DNA of 64,000 bases, from positions 1-64,000 of the forward strand of contig JAFMIU010000007.1 in assembly GCA_017853835.1 (NCBI GenBank). The letters are read 5' to 3'. Position numbers and translations under genes: made by a program. The notes under the pieces were generated by a model. That model was given only the letters and a program-made list of their open reading frames with translations. It did not search any database and was not told the origin of the DNA. Below, piece by piece: positions 45,001 through 53,314 of this stretch; the stretch's first letter is position 1, and each line of letters begins with the position of its first letter. The stretch comes from Pirellulales bacterium (GTDB lineage: Bacteria; Planctomycetota; Planctomycetia; Pirellulales; UBA1268).

Positions 45001-46367
45001 CCGACTTTCTTTTATGGATGACGTGTTTCAGCGGCGACCGTTGGCCACTCGAGGTGGCCGATGAGTGGGGCGGTTGTGTAAAGCGCAGGTTCTCAAAGAC
45101 CGTTGGCCGTAATGCTGCGGGGACGATCGACACGCTGCTGACGCTCTACGAGACGACGTGGGACATGGATTATCGGGAACTTGCAGAGAAGCAGTTCCAG
45201 GCCGTCGTCGATTCGGAATTCGAACCATCTGGCCATTTTCGTCACGGCGTCTGGTACGACTACGCGCCATGGTTGTCGCATTATCATCGATTCACGGGAA
45301 GTGAACGGGCAGCTGATGTTGCGGTTCGATGGAGCCGTCGCGTCATGAGCGAATGTTGGCTTGACGATGGATCATTTGGAGACGACACCAGTTTCAAGCC
45401 AGCGATGGGATATCCGATGCACGACATCTTCCGTATCGCGTTCGATGCGACGGCGGACCGCCGAATTCTCGATTTTTCGTACGGGTGTGGTCTGCTACCT
45501 GCGATCAGCACAATTAACGCTCCAGGTACCCCGTTTCACGGATTCGATCCGGGTGCGTTGGGTTCCCAGGGCGGTTACTATGCTCAGACCTTTCCGTCGA
45601 TGATGCCGGTGCTCAGGGCGCGAGGGCATGACAAAGCAGTGTTTCCGCCATGGACGTTGCATGCGAGGCGAATCCAACTCTTCATTGACACGCCGGACGA
45701 TTCGGAGCTTGAACTGAAGTTGAGGGTGCTCCCAGAAAACCTGGCAGCTGGTGCCGCAGAGGCTCCTGTGTTTGTAAAGATCATGTCGGATCGAGGGCTC
45801 GTGAGAGGGCCTGAGCCTTTGGCAATGGTGCGGGAGGACTCCCAAGGACAGAAAGAGCCCCCTAGCCGAACTCACAATGAGTGTGCCCGAGTGGTAGTTC
45901 CGAAAAGTATGGCAGGTTCTACGGTAGCGATTGTTCTGGCACGTGCTGAGGCAGGTCGCGAAGTGGGAATCCAGGCCCCTATTCAGGTGCAGCCGCAAGT
46001 GAACTTGGTTTATGAGTGGTTGCCGGGCATGCGGTTTGGTCGGGGGTCTGCCATTTACTTTTGCACGCCGTCGCGTGGGGATCAAATCGCTATCAATGCG
46101 TCGGCCACACACTATGCGGCGCCCCAAACAATCGCCATTCTCGACGGAGCCGATAACGTGCGACGTGTTGGTCAATGGCAGCCGGGACCCTCTTCGAATC
46201 GATTGAAAGTCGTTGCAAAACTTGCTTCCGGTGACCATGGTAAGATCTGGTGTTGCGTTCAGGGTCTTACGAAGAACGTCGAACTTGAACCTGTCGGCTC
46301 TGGGATCCCTCGATTCTTTGCAGACAGATTCGATCGATTCTTTGTTCCGGCACCCGGTTGGCGATGA
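42024..46367 (+). CDS. Large secreted protein with CBM9-like domain, exo-rhamnogalacturonan-lyase-like
   Basis: A 1447-residue exported protein, the largest in the window. A signal peptide is clear (from about ATG 42063: WLICAVPLLLGVLGPLLPVSAAEG), so the true start may be one of several early ATGs. Residues ~60-270 look like a CBM9/CBM9-like sugar-binding domain (VVDGRLDDAAWE, FIDDCLDIHLHVNG). From about residue 410 the pattern PVYAGIPMPRGAADE and STQWLGVRF resembles the RIFT-barrel start of PcRGLX/PL26-type exo-rhamnogalacturonan lyases. An all-alpha toroid-like part follows (~900-1150). It could trim or process the polysaccharide outside the cell. The enzymatic assignment is tentative. Confidence 0.65.
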   Translation: MVANRMKSRAIPFMGHWKTSRRAALHWLICAVPLLLGVLGPLLPVSAAEGNDAIRWTAFREKFTLDGTPLVFAAAATIEPVVDGRLDDAAWETAVPLTGFVEHQMAGDRAVQPGQTSVQCTHSVDRLFFAARCQMTAPGIVRRELPPGDRDGDVFIDDCLDIHLHVNGTTMRFIVTAGGARADALDGDSSWNPEWSVAVTALETEWVVECSIPFAALQGRRPPNPADPGSSLRMNIGRATSPVRITSSLYPGYDDPKRMGVLVVGSREQWEARGRSRSGIHVSGVSLLLDKCRYDALDGCARGRVRMLEASATVEKATSEVRVRMSVIDAEGRAVIPFATTEQLDTSVIDFDIDTMPLPSGRYRVVVDVVNQDGTVLHQASQDFVRLQDERVPRSGSIPMSIDLPQASAAMICKETPLPVYAGIPMPRGAADEATSYQVFDAAGRELPCQVEALTRWAPRGSTQWLGVRFMADSLDADNCTLVYSEGHKATSPEQSALVRRVEGCVVVDTGPLRFEVSENAFDGLHRVWLDCNEDGVVSDDEQLLADAPVGPFVCDENGTVYYARNDRDPEITVEDAGPMCVVIRCAGWYVAEDGGRVCRHVTRIVAHAGLSWLKVFHTVVFCADSRETAISDIAWPMKVREAVSSARFGGESRPYETALEHGMVLSLLQHERDSYQINRFRENSPHFVKKMSENRTAGGWAELRGGRSAISIGLRHFADLYPKELEASSDTLTLHIWPKHGIDKVIKPPTDENLSELWFLHHRRLLDFQVPKWFSDFQSAGPFTNEEHEASRHRYVRASANTNGMGVARTHELFINFRVPERDTVRSVWTFVNSPAFAAASPQWMCGTGVFGPIEPVDHKTFAVVEQAIDARFDSERAIEKFSSGMFNFGGSTSYFKPEFGSYDQLDRPWRLTHHGAPRAPWLLFARSGLRKHAEYALRNGGWCADLGYCHYSHPALEREGIDGKVRGGQCDYKGIVPWSRGGRVMDYNSMADFLLWMTCFSGDRWPLEVADEWGGCVKRRFSKTVGRNAAGTIDTLLTLYETTWDMDYRELAEKQFQAVVDSEFEPSGHFRHGVWYDYAPWLSHYHRFTGSERAADVAVRWSRRVMSECWLDDGSFGDDTSFKPAMGYPMHDIFRIAFDATADRRILDFSYGCGLLPAISTINAPGTPFHGFDPGALGSQGGYYAQTFPSMMPVLRARGHDKAVFPPWTLHARRIQLFIDTPDDSELELKLRVLPENLAAGAAEAPVFVKIMSDRGLVRGPEPLAMVREDSQGQKEPPSRTHNECARVVVPKSMAGSTVAIVLARAEAGREVGIQAPIQVQPQVNLVYEWLPGMRFGRGSAIYFCTPSRGDQIAINASATHYAAPQTIAILDGADNVRRVGQWQPGPSSNRLKVVAKLASGDHGKIWCCVQGLTKNVELEPVGSGIPRFFADRFDRFFVPAPGWR

Positions 46368-46603
46368 TTGTGAACGAGTTCACGATTTACCGTGGCTGCC
46401 GTCACACTCAGCCGGGGCCTCGCCGCTTGCGGATCGCCGATTTTTTGAGTGGCGAGCTTGAAAGGGCGGTCGTGTCCACAATGCAGCGAGTCGTATAGAG
46501 GTTTCTGGGAAAGCCGTTGTTTAAAGCGGCGGGGGCGTGGGGGCGATCAGCCAAGTTTTCAGGCAGGAAGAACTCAATCAGAACAACGGGTGAATCGAGT
46601 CGT

Positions 46604-47446
46604 ATGCACGTTCGCAGAGCCGTTATTACCGCCGCTGGCCTCGATGACCACCAACTGCCGCTCCAGCGGCTTATTGATTGCGACGGTCGTCCGAAAACCG
46701 CGATTCAGATTGTTGTTGAAGAGGCGGTGGCGGCTGGGGCGGAAGATGTGGCGATCGTTGTTCGCCCTGGGGCCGAACACGTGTTTCGCGAGGCTGCCGG
46801 GACGTCCCCTTCACGGCTGAAGATCATTTCCCAGGATCATCCTCGTGGGTACGGAGATGCTGTCGCTCGGGCACGCGAGTTCGTCGGTGACGAACCGTTT
46901 CTCCACTTTGTGGGTGATCACTTGTATGTGAGCGATGCCCCGCGACGGTGTGCGGAGCAGCTTGTTGCCGTTGCGAAGGCGGAAGAATGCAGCGTGTCGG
47001 CCGTTCAGGCCACCAGGGAAAACCTTCTCCCTTACTTTGGAGCCGTTGGAGGGAAGCGACTGTCCAACTGCACCGGGCTGTACGAGATCGATACCGTTCT
47101 CGAGAAGCCGACGCCGACCCTTGCGGAGCAAGAACTCGTGGTGCCCGGCCTTCGTGCAGGTCACTACCTCTGCTTCTTCGGAGTCCATGTCCTCACTCCA
47201 ACGGTGTTTGATCTTCTTGAACGACTGAGGGAAGGCGGGGCACGGCAACTCACCCCAGCGCTGGCGGAACTCGCAGTGCGCGAACGCTACCTTGCGTTTG
47301 AAGTGACCGGGAGGCGTTACAACCTCGGCCAGACCTATGGGCTTCTCGTCTCCCAGCTGGCCCTTGGCCTTGCCGGGGATAATCGAAGCGAGATTCTGGC
47401 ACAGATCGTGGACCTCCTTGCGAAGCAGCCAGTGAGGCAGGGCTAA
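46604..47446 (+). CDS. GalU-like nucleotidyltransferase (NTP-transferase fold)
   Basis: A 280-residue sugar-1-phosphate nucleotidyltransferase of the UTP-glucose-1-phosphate uridylyltransferase group. The start HVRRAVITAAGLDDHQLPLQ is a relaxed version of the usual AAGxGTRxLPxTK loop, with the basic residue in DGRPKTAIQ. GYGDAVARAREFVGDEPFLHFVGDH carries the conserved nucleotide/metal region, and GLYEIDTVLEKP and AGHYLCFFGVHVLTP follow the GalU order. The altered N-terminal loop leaves its activity less sure. The next gene, 2 bp away, also has a nucleotidyltransferase domain. Confidence 0.78.
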   Translation: MHVRRAVITAAGLDDHQLPLQRLIDCDGRPKTAIQIVVEEAVAAGAEDVAIVVRPGAEHVFREAAGTSPSRLKIISQDHPRGYGDAVARAREFVGDEPFLHFVGDHLYVSDAPRRCAEQLVAVAKAEECSVSAVQATRENLLPYFGAVGGKRLSNCTGLYEIDTVLEKPTPTLAEQELVVPGLRAGHYLCFFGVHVLTPTVFDLLERLREGGARQLTPALAELAVRERYLAFEVTGRRYNLGQTYGLLVSQLALGLAGDNRSEILAQIVDLLAKQPVRQG

Positions 47447-47448
47447 TC

Positions 47449-50400
47449 ATGTCCTCGATCGTTCGCCCCTCACTCGTGGGCATCATTACGGCAACTGATG
47501 CCGTCACGCGCAATCGAAGCGTGGACGCAATCTGTCGGGACCTGGCAGTAGGTGAACTGCTCGAGGAATGCGATGCCCTCGAGGCCTTTCGGCGGCAGAG
47601 TGGCAACCTGTACGAACGCGTGCGGGCGCTTTTTTTCCTCTATGCGATCCATCGATTTCATCTGCCAGGTCGGCTCGAAGAGTCGGCGGCAAAACTGCCG
47701 TACGAGGGCTACCAATACCTGCTCGAACGCCGATTTGAGGAAGCGATCGAGATCTTTTTGGAAGCGCAGCGCTCGCATGGCCCATCCGACGCCGTGTCGA
47801 GTGCCTTGGCGGCCAGTTACCACAGCCTCGGCCTGCAGACGCTCGCAAACCAGGTGCGACGAAGTGTTCGGAGCCTGCGAGGGAATCAGTGGATGTTTCG
47901 CATGGGGCATCCGGCAGACCACTCGCTGCGGATGCGGCCCGAACTCCTCGCGACCAACAAAGACGGCGTGTTTCCAATCCTCAGGGAACTCACGCCGGTG
48001 CGGATGGATCTCTCGCACGCAGGATGGAGCGACATCTTTTTTCTTGGGATGGATTATCCCGAGGGGGCGAGGGTGCTCAATGTGTCGATCGACCTAGCCG
48101 TGCATGGAAGAGATGCCGCACCCAAGCCTCCTGTCGAAGCGTATCTTCGCGTCATCGATGAGCCAGTGCTTCGGCTTACAAGTGTTGATCTTGGTGCTAC
48201 AGCAGACATCACGGATCTCGCCGAGGTGTTTGACTTTGCCCGCGACTACCTTGGGCTTTTGAAGGCTGCTGTGATCGCATCGGGCATGGTGCCCCCGGGC
48301 GTCGAGGGATCGGGTGCGAGCCTAGCTGCGTTGCTCGAGCGGCTTGTCGGGCCAGGCCTCGGCATCGAACTTGTCAGCAGCGTCAACTCGATTCCAAAGG
48401 GATCACGGCTTGCCGTATCCACAAACCTCCTCGCGGCACTCATTGCCGTATGCATGCGCGCAACCAGCCAGGCGGCCACGCTCACAGGCCAACTCACGGA
48501 ATCAGAGCGGCGACTCGTCGCGGCGAGGGCAATTCTTGGCGAGTGGCTCGGCGGAAGCGGAGGGGGATGGCAGGATTCGGGAGGCGTGTGGCCTGCTGCC
48601 AAACTTATTCGCGGCGTACCGGCAATGGAGGGAGATCCAGAGCACGGCATCAGCCGCGGAAGGCTCTTGCCGATGCACCATGCGGTGCCGCTGGGGGGAA
48701 GTCTTCAGGAATCGCTCGTGCTCGTGCATGGAGGCATGGCCCAGAACGTTGGACCGATTCTCGAGATGGTGACCGAAAAGTATCTCTTGCGGAGCGAGGC
48801 TGAATGGGCCGCGCGGCAGGAGGCTGGCGAAGTACTCGACGAGATCATCGCGGCGGTGGAAGCGGGCGATGCCAATCGGATTGCGGCGGCCACCACGCGA
48901 AACTTCTACGGGCCCATCCAGACGATCATCCCCTGGGCCACGAACCAATACACGGAAACTATCATTGCGAGGGTTCGGGAGCAGTTTGGCGATCGATTTC
49001 GCGGGTTTTGGATGCTCGGAGGAATGTCTGGCGGGGGCATGGGCTTTATTTTTTCGCCCGAAGCCAAGTCCGCGGCGATGGAGGCCCTTAACGCGATTAT
49101 GCGTGACGCCAAGCGAGAGTTGGAACACGCTCTCCCATTTGCGATGGAGCCGGTTGTGTATGACTTTGCCGTCAACGATCGGGGTACGTGGGCCGAGGCT
49201 CTGCACGGCCACGACGCGCTCATGCCGGCGGGTTACTACACCCTCACGATCCCAAAACTCCTTGGGGCAGACCGGCAACGACTGAGCCGATCACGACGAG
49301 CTGAACTCGATGCCTTTGCGGCAGCCTGCCGATCGAAGCCGGAACTGTCGGGGATGGTCGATTCCCTTTTCGACCGGCTGTTTCCGAAGCCGGCAACGGA
49401 GGCGACGAATCGGAATCTCAAGACCATCCTTTCGGACCTCGGCTTTGATGCTGTTCAGCACGAGTTGATTCGTACCGAACTCCAGCACGGCCGCATCGGT
49501 GTGTCTCAAAATCGCCTCCCTTCGTCGACTCGCATCGACGACGTGGATGACGGGGATGTCGCCATGACGTTTTCGCACGATACCGCCGCTTCGGTGGATC
49601 GGGAGCGGGGGCTTGACGCGTTGCGTCAGGGGCATGTGGCCGTCGTAACGCTGGCGGCGGGTGTGGGAAGCCGCTGGACGCAGGGGGCAGGGGTCGTCAA
49701 AGCCCTGAACCCGTTCTGCCGCCTCGGCGGACGACACCGATCCTTCCTGGAAGTGCATCTGGCCAAAACCCGTCGAACGGGCAGGCATGTGAACCAGTCG
49801 ATCCCTCACATCGTCACCACGAGCCATCTCACGCACGATCAGATCGAAGAAACGCTCGGCAGGATCTCCCCAGGGCGGTTCGTGGATGTCCGATTGTCGC
49901 CGGGCCGATCGATCGGACTGCGGCTCGTGCCCATGACACGAGACCTTCGGTTTACATGGGAAGAGATGGCGCACCAGGCGCTTGACGAGCAGAAGCAGAA
50001 GGTTCGTGACAGTCTGCGGGCCGCCATTATCGGATGGGCGGAACACACGGGCGAAGGCAGCGACTACACCGACAACGTCGCCCAGCAGTGCCTGCACCCT
50101 GTTGGACACTGGTATGAGATTCCAAACCTGCTGCTCAACGGCGTGCTCGCCCAGTTGCTGGCAGAACGCCCTGGGCTGCGATGGCTGTTTCTCCACAATA
50201 TCGACACGGTTGGTGCTGATCTCAATGCCGCGATCCTCGGTCGCCACATGGCCGATGGCGCATGCCTGACCTTCGAGGTGATTGCTCGACGCATCGAGGA
50301 CCGGGGGGGCGGACTTGCACGTGTGAATGGACGGCCACGGCTTGTCGAAGGGCTGGCCATGCCTCGGGAAGAGGACGAGTTCAAGTTGCGGTACTACAAC

Positions 50401-50757
50401 ACGCTGTCGACATGGATCGACATCGATCAGTTGCTCACGTTTTTTGGCGTGGCTCGGGCAGATCTAGGGGATGGTGATCGCATGACTGAGGCCATTCGGA
50501 CGGCGGCGGCCAAAGTGCCCACCTATGTGACGCTGAAGGATGTCAAAAAGAGGTGGGGTCACGGCCAAGAGGATGTTTTCCCGGTCACGCAGTTTGAAAA
50601 ACTCTGGGGCGACATGACCGCGATCCCGGAGGTGAGAAGCCAGTTCGTGGTCGTGCCTCGCGTGCGCGGTCAACAGCTCAAAGACGTCGCTCAACTCGAC
50701 GGCTGGCTCCGCGACGGTTCGGCGGCCTATGTGGAACAACTCTGCGACTGGGCGTGA
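47449..50757 (+). CDS. Bifunctional GHMP sugar kinase + UDPGP-type pyrophosphorylase fusion
   Basis: A 1102-residue fusion. The first ~140 residues are helical with no known domain. A GHMP kinase unit follows, with substrate region LTPVRMDLSHAGWSDI (~181-196), a weak glycine/serine ATP loop (SIPKGSRLAVSTNLLAA) and the fucokinase-like GGGWQDSGGVWPAAK (371-385). The C-terminal ~400 residues are a UDP-sugar pyrophosphorylase domain with LAAGVGSR (735-742), FLHNIDTVGADLNAAI and a C-terminal EDVFPVTQFEKLWGD. It probably phosphorylates a free sugar and turns it into a nucleotide sugar. FKP-type fusions have the pyrophosphorylase first; here the order is reversed. Confidence 0.8.
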   Translation: MSSIVRPSLVGIITATDAVTRNRSVDAICRDLAVGELLEECDALEAFRRQSGNLYERVRALFFLYAIHRFHLPGRLEESAAKLPYEGYQYLLERRFEEAIEIFLEAQRSHGPSDAVSSALAASYHSLGLQTLANQVRRSVRSLRGNQWMFRMGHPADHSLRMRPELLATNKDGVFPILRELTPVRMDLSHAGWSDIFFLGMDYPEGARVLNVSIDLAVHGRDAAPKPPVEAYLRVIDEPVLRLTSVDLGATADITDLAEVFDFARDYLGLLKAAVIASGMVPPGVEGSGASLAALLERLVGPGLGIELVSSVNSIPKGSRLAVSTNLLAALIAVCMRATSQAATLTGQLTESERRLVAARAILGEWLGGSGGGWQDSGGVWPAAKLIRGVPAMEGDPEHGISRGRLLPMHHAVPLGGSLQESLVLVHGGMAQNVGPILEMVTEKYLLRSEAEWAARQEAGEVLDEIIAAVEAGDANRIAAATTRNFYGPIQTIIPWATNQYTETIIARVREQFGDRFRGFWMLGGMSGGGMGFIFSPEAKSAAMEALNAIMRDAKRELEHALPFAMEPVVYDFAVNDRGTWAEALHGHDALMPAGYYTLTIPKLLGADRQRLSRSRRAELDAFAAACRSKPELSGMVDSLFDRLFPKPATEATNRNLKTILSDLGFDAVQHELIRTELQHGRIGVSQNRLPSSTRIDDVDDGDVAMTFSHDTAASVDRERGLDALRQGHVAVVTLAAGVGSRWTQGAGVVKALNPFCRLGGRHRSFLEVHLAKTRRTGRHVNQSIPHIVTTSHLTHDQIEETLGRISPGRFVDVRLSPGRSIGLRLVPMTRDLRFTWEEMAHQALDEQKQKVRDSLRAAIIGWAEHTGEGSDYTDNVAQQCLHPVGHWYEIPNLLLNGVLAQLLAERPGLRWLFLHNIDTVGADLNAAILGRHMADGACLTFEVIARRIEDRGGGLARVNGRPRLVEGLAMPREEDEFKLRYYNTLSTWIDIDQLLTFFGVARADLGDGDRMTEAIRTAAAKVPTYVTLKDVKKRWGHGQEDVFPVTQFEKLWGDMTAIPEVRSQFVVVPRVRGQQLKDVAQLDGWLRDGSAAYVEQLCDWA

Positions 50758-50863
50758 TGGTGCGAACGGCGTGCTGATCGCATAGACTGTCAGAGGTTTC
50801 GAGACCGCGACTGCTTTGTCTGAGTGAGATGCCGTAGCCTCGTCCCACGATCAGGAATTTCCC

Positions 50864-51139
50864 ATGCCGCAAGACGTTGAAAAAGCTGTTGCCGAAGCCA
50901 TCCAGGCTGTTCTCCACGACACGGGTCGTGAAGTGAAACAGGTCGGTACGGAGATGCTTCTCGCAGCCGATCTCGGCCTCGATTCGCTCGATCTCGCCCA
51001 GACCGTCGTGCTCCTCGAGCGTGCCCTCGGAAAGGATCCCTTTCGAGAGGCTTCAGCCTCACGGACCGTACGGACGGTGGGGGACCTCGCCGCTGTCTAC
51101 AAACAAGCACTTGCTTCCTCGGGCGGCGTGGCGAACTGA
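50864..51139 (+). CDS. Acyl carrier protein
   Basis: A 91-residue ACP. The phosphopantetheine site is Ser41 in DLGLDSLDLAQTVVLLE. It is followed by the expected acidic helix and RTVGDLAAV near the C-terminus. ATG 50864 has AGGAA at good spacing. It is not next to fatty-acid genes; an adenylating ligase, a ketoreductase and a NeuD-like acyltransferase follow. It therefore most likely carries a dedicated acyl group for glycan decoration. Confidence 0.9.
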   Translation: MPQDVEKAVAEAIQAVLHDTGREVKQVGTEMLLAADLGLDSLDLAQTVVLLERALGKDPFREASASRTVRTVGDLAAVYKQALASSGGVAN

Positions 51140-51181
51140 TGCGGTGCCTTCCACCCTTCATCACACCGTGAGCCAGCCTGA

Positions 51182-52543
51182 ATGGATGCTGCCGATCGTT
51201 TTACTGCCCCACTGGATACGCCGGCGGATGAGCGACTGGCCTATGTGATCAGCGGCGTGGCCGCCGGGAATCCCGGCAAACCAGCGATCTTGGCTGATGC
51301 CGGGGCTCCTCACCGACGTAGCATTTCCTATGCAGACCTCGTCGGGTCGATCGCCCGACTTGAGCAGAGGCTCAATGAAGAGCATCCACGTGGCGTGATT
51401 GCTCGCGTGCGACGACCAGAGTCGCTCGTGGTGATCGCGGCAGCCTGCGGCCGCCAGGGCACGCCGGTCGCTTTCTTGGCCGACGACTCTCTTGCCCTCA
51501 CTCACGATCTTCGCGAGTGGGTGGAGGTGGACGACGCGCTGGCTGTGCCGAGTGTGCCGCCTGCAGCCCGATGGCCCGAAGGCATGGAGGTGGCCGTGCC
51601 GCACGTGACGGTTGCCACTTCGGGCACAGCCGGACCTCCCAAACTCATTCGGCATTCGTGGGAGTCGGTGCTTGCCGCCGCACGACTGGCGTCGCAGTGG
51701 CATGGGCTCTCGTGGCTCATGGTGTATGACGCCACGCGATGGGCGGGGATTCAGGTGTGGGCCCAGGCGCTGCTGACCGGCGGCACGCTCGTGATCCCGG
51801 CCAGCCGTGATCCCGATACCGTAGCCAAGGCCCTCGTAGAGGAGGGCGTGTCGATGTTGCCGGCGACGCCGACGCTCTTGCGGCGGCTTCTTACATCCGC
51901 CGACCCTGCTCTCCTTGAGCGAAATGCCCTCACGCGGATCACGCTCGGTGGGGAAGCCGCCGATGCGGCACTCCTTGAACGCGCCCACGAGGTTTTTCCT
52001 AGGGCCACGATCACGCAGGTGTATGCCACGACCGAACTTGGGGAGGTGTATCGTGTGGCCGATGGAAAGCCTGGGTTTCCAGCGGCGTGGATTGGTACTC
52101 GGCTCCAGAGCGGTGCCACCCTCATGGTGCGACGTGATGGAGAACTCTTTGTTCGCGTTTCGCGGGATGCCGTGGATGCGGGCACAGGCGATCTCGTGGA
52201 GCGGCAGGACGATCGCTATGTTTTTACCGGCCGACGCACCGATGCGATCATCGTCGGCGGGGCGAAGGTGTTTCCGAAGCGAGTGGAAGAAGTGATCCGA
52301 GAAGTGCCCGGCGTGGCGGAGGCTCGCGTGTTTGGCGTGCCGAGCAGTGTGACGGGGGAACTGGTGGCGGCTGAGATCACGTTGGCCCCCCCAGCGGACT
52401 CAGATGCGGTCAAGGCAGCCATGAAAAGCACGGTCCTCTCCTATTGCCGGCAGGTTTTGGAGGCGCAGAGCGTGCCGCGGATGCTCGAGATTGTGGATAC
52501 GATTGCAACAACCACGGCTGGAAAAACCCCACGCCGCCCCTGA
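51182..52543 (+). CDS. AMP-forming acyl-ACP/CoA ligase (class I adenylate-forming)
   Basis: A 453-residue acyl-adenylating enzyme. The ATP motif is TSGTAGPPK (146-154), the A5 motif VYATTELGEVYRV, the A7/A8 region DRYVFTGRRTDAIIVGG and the catalytic Lys448 in TAGKTPRR. It is shorter than typical ligases (~500-550), mostly in the N-terminal part. It should activate a carboxylic acid with ATP and load it on the ACP encoded 42 bp upstream. Confidence 0.88.
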   Translation: MDAADRFTAPLDTPADERLAYVISGVAAGNPGKPAILADAGAPHRRSISYADLVGSIARLEQRLNEEHPRGVIARVRRPESLVVIAAACGRQGTPVAFLADDSLALTHDLREWVEVDDALAVPSVPPAARWPEGMEVAVPHVTVATSGTAGPPKLIRHSWESVLAAARLASQWHGLSWLMVYDATRWAGIQVWAQALLTGGTLVIPASRDPDTVAKALVEEGVSMLPATPTLLRRLLTSADPALLERNALTRITLGGEAADAALLERAHEVFPRATITQVYATTELGEVYRVADGKPGFPAAWIGTRLQSGATLMVRRDGELFVRVSRDAVDAGTGDLVERQDDRYVFTGRRTDAIIVGGAKVFPKRVEEVIREVPGVAEARVFGVPSSVTGELVAAEITLAPPADSDAVKAAMKSTVLSYCRQVLEAQSVPRMLEIVDTIATTTAGKTPRRP

Positions 52544-52576
52544 TCGTGCCTGACACTTTTTTGAACCACCTTTCTC

Positions 52577-53314
52577 ATGCCTGATTCACCCGTGGTCATC
52601 GTGTCGGGAGGCTCCCGCGGGTTGGGGCTTTCGCTCGTGCGACGCCTGCTTGCTCGCGGTGATCGAGTTGCCACGTTCTCAAGATCGGGCTCAAAAGACC
52701 TGGACGCACTCGCCGCGATACACGCGGAAAACCTCTTTGCTGGGCAGCTTGACGCAGCCGATTCCGATGCGATTCGAAGCTTTGTCGCTACGACGGCGTC
52801 GCGGTTTGGGGGGATCGATCACGCGGTGGCCAATGCGGCGATCGCACACGAAGGGGTTTTGGCGACAACCCGCGACGACGAAATCGACTCGATGCTGGCG
52901 GTGAATGTCCGCGGTGGGATTGTGTTTGTCAGGGAATGTGTGCGGACAATGCTTGCCTCCGGGGCGGTGAAGGGGAATCGATCGATCACGGTTGTGTCGT
53001 CGATCGTGGCGGAAAGTGGTTCTCCCGGGCTCACGGTGTATGCCGCCACCAAGGCCGCTATGGAGGGGTTTGCGAGAAGTCTCGCGCGGGAACTGGGACC
53101 ACGGCAGATTCGCGTGAACGCGATCGCTCCTGGGTTTCTGGAGACCGATCTGTCAGCCTCGCTTTCGGACTCCAACCGTGCCCGGATCGCCAGTCGTTCG
53201 GCGCTTGGCCGCCTCGGTACACCCGAGGACGTTGTGGGCTCGATTGAGTTTTTGATGAGTGAGCACGCTGGTTTTATGACGGGTCAGACGTTTGGCGTGG
53301 AGGGGGGGCGATGA
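52577..53314 (+). CDS. SDR ketoreductase (FabG-like)
   Basis: A 245-residue classical short-chain dehydrogenase. The cofactor motif is SGGSRGLG (10-17), the NNAG-like motif ANAAIAHEG, and the catalytic residues are Ser141/142, Tyr155 and Lys159 in VSS...YAATK. The end (NAIAPGFLETD, MTGQTFGVEGG) is typical of FabG. In this setting it probably reduces a 3-oxoacyl group on the ACP to a 3-hydroxyacyl group. It overlaps the next gene by four bases. Confidence 0.9.
   Translation: MPDSPVVIVSGGSRGLGLSLVRRLLARGDRVATFSRSGSKDLDALAAIHAENLFAGQLDAADSDAIRSFVATTASRFGGIDHAVANAAIAHEGVLATTRDDEIDSMLAVNVRGGIVFVRECVRTMLASGAVKGNRSITVVSSIVAESGSPGLTVYAATKAAMEGFARSLARELGPRQIRVNAIAPGFLETDLSASLSDSNRARIASRSALGRLGTPEDVVGSIEFLMSEHAGFMTGQTFGVEGGR

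Noticed and set aside
46368..46603. Possible gene or RNA in the gap before the GalU-like gene
   Set aside because: The short frames there have no protein features and no tRNA-like fold was seen. A T6 run near 46441 after a short stem is too weak to call a terminator.
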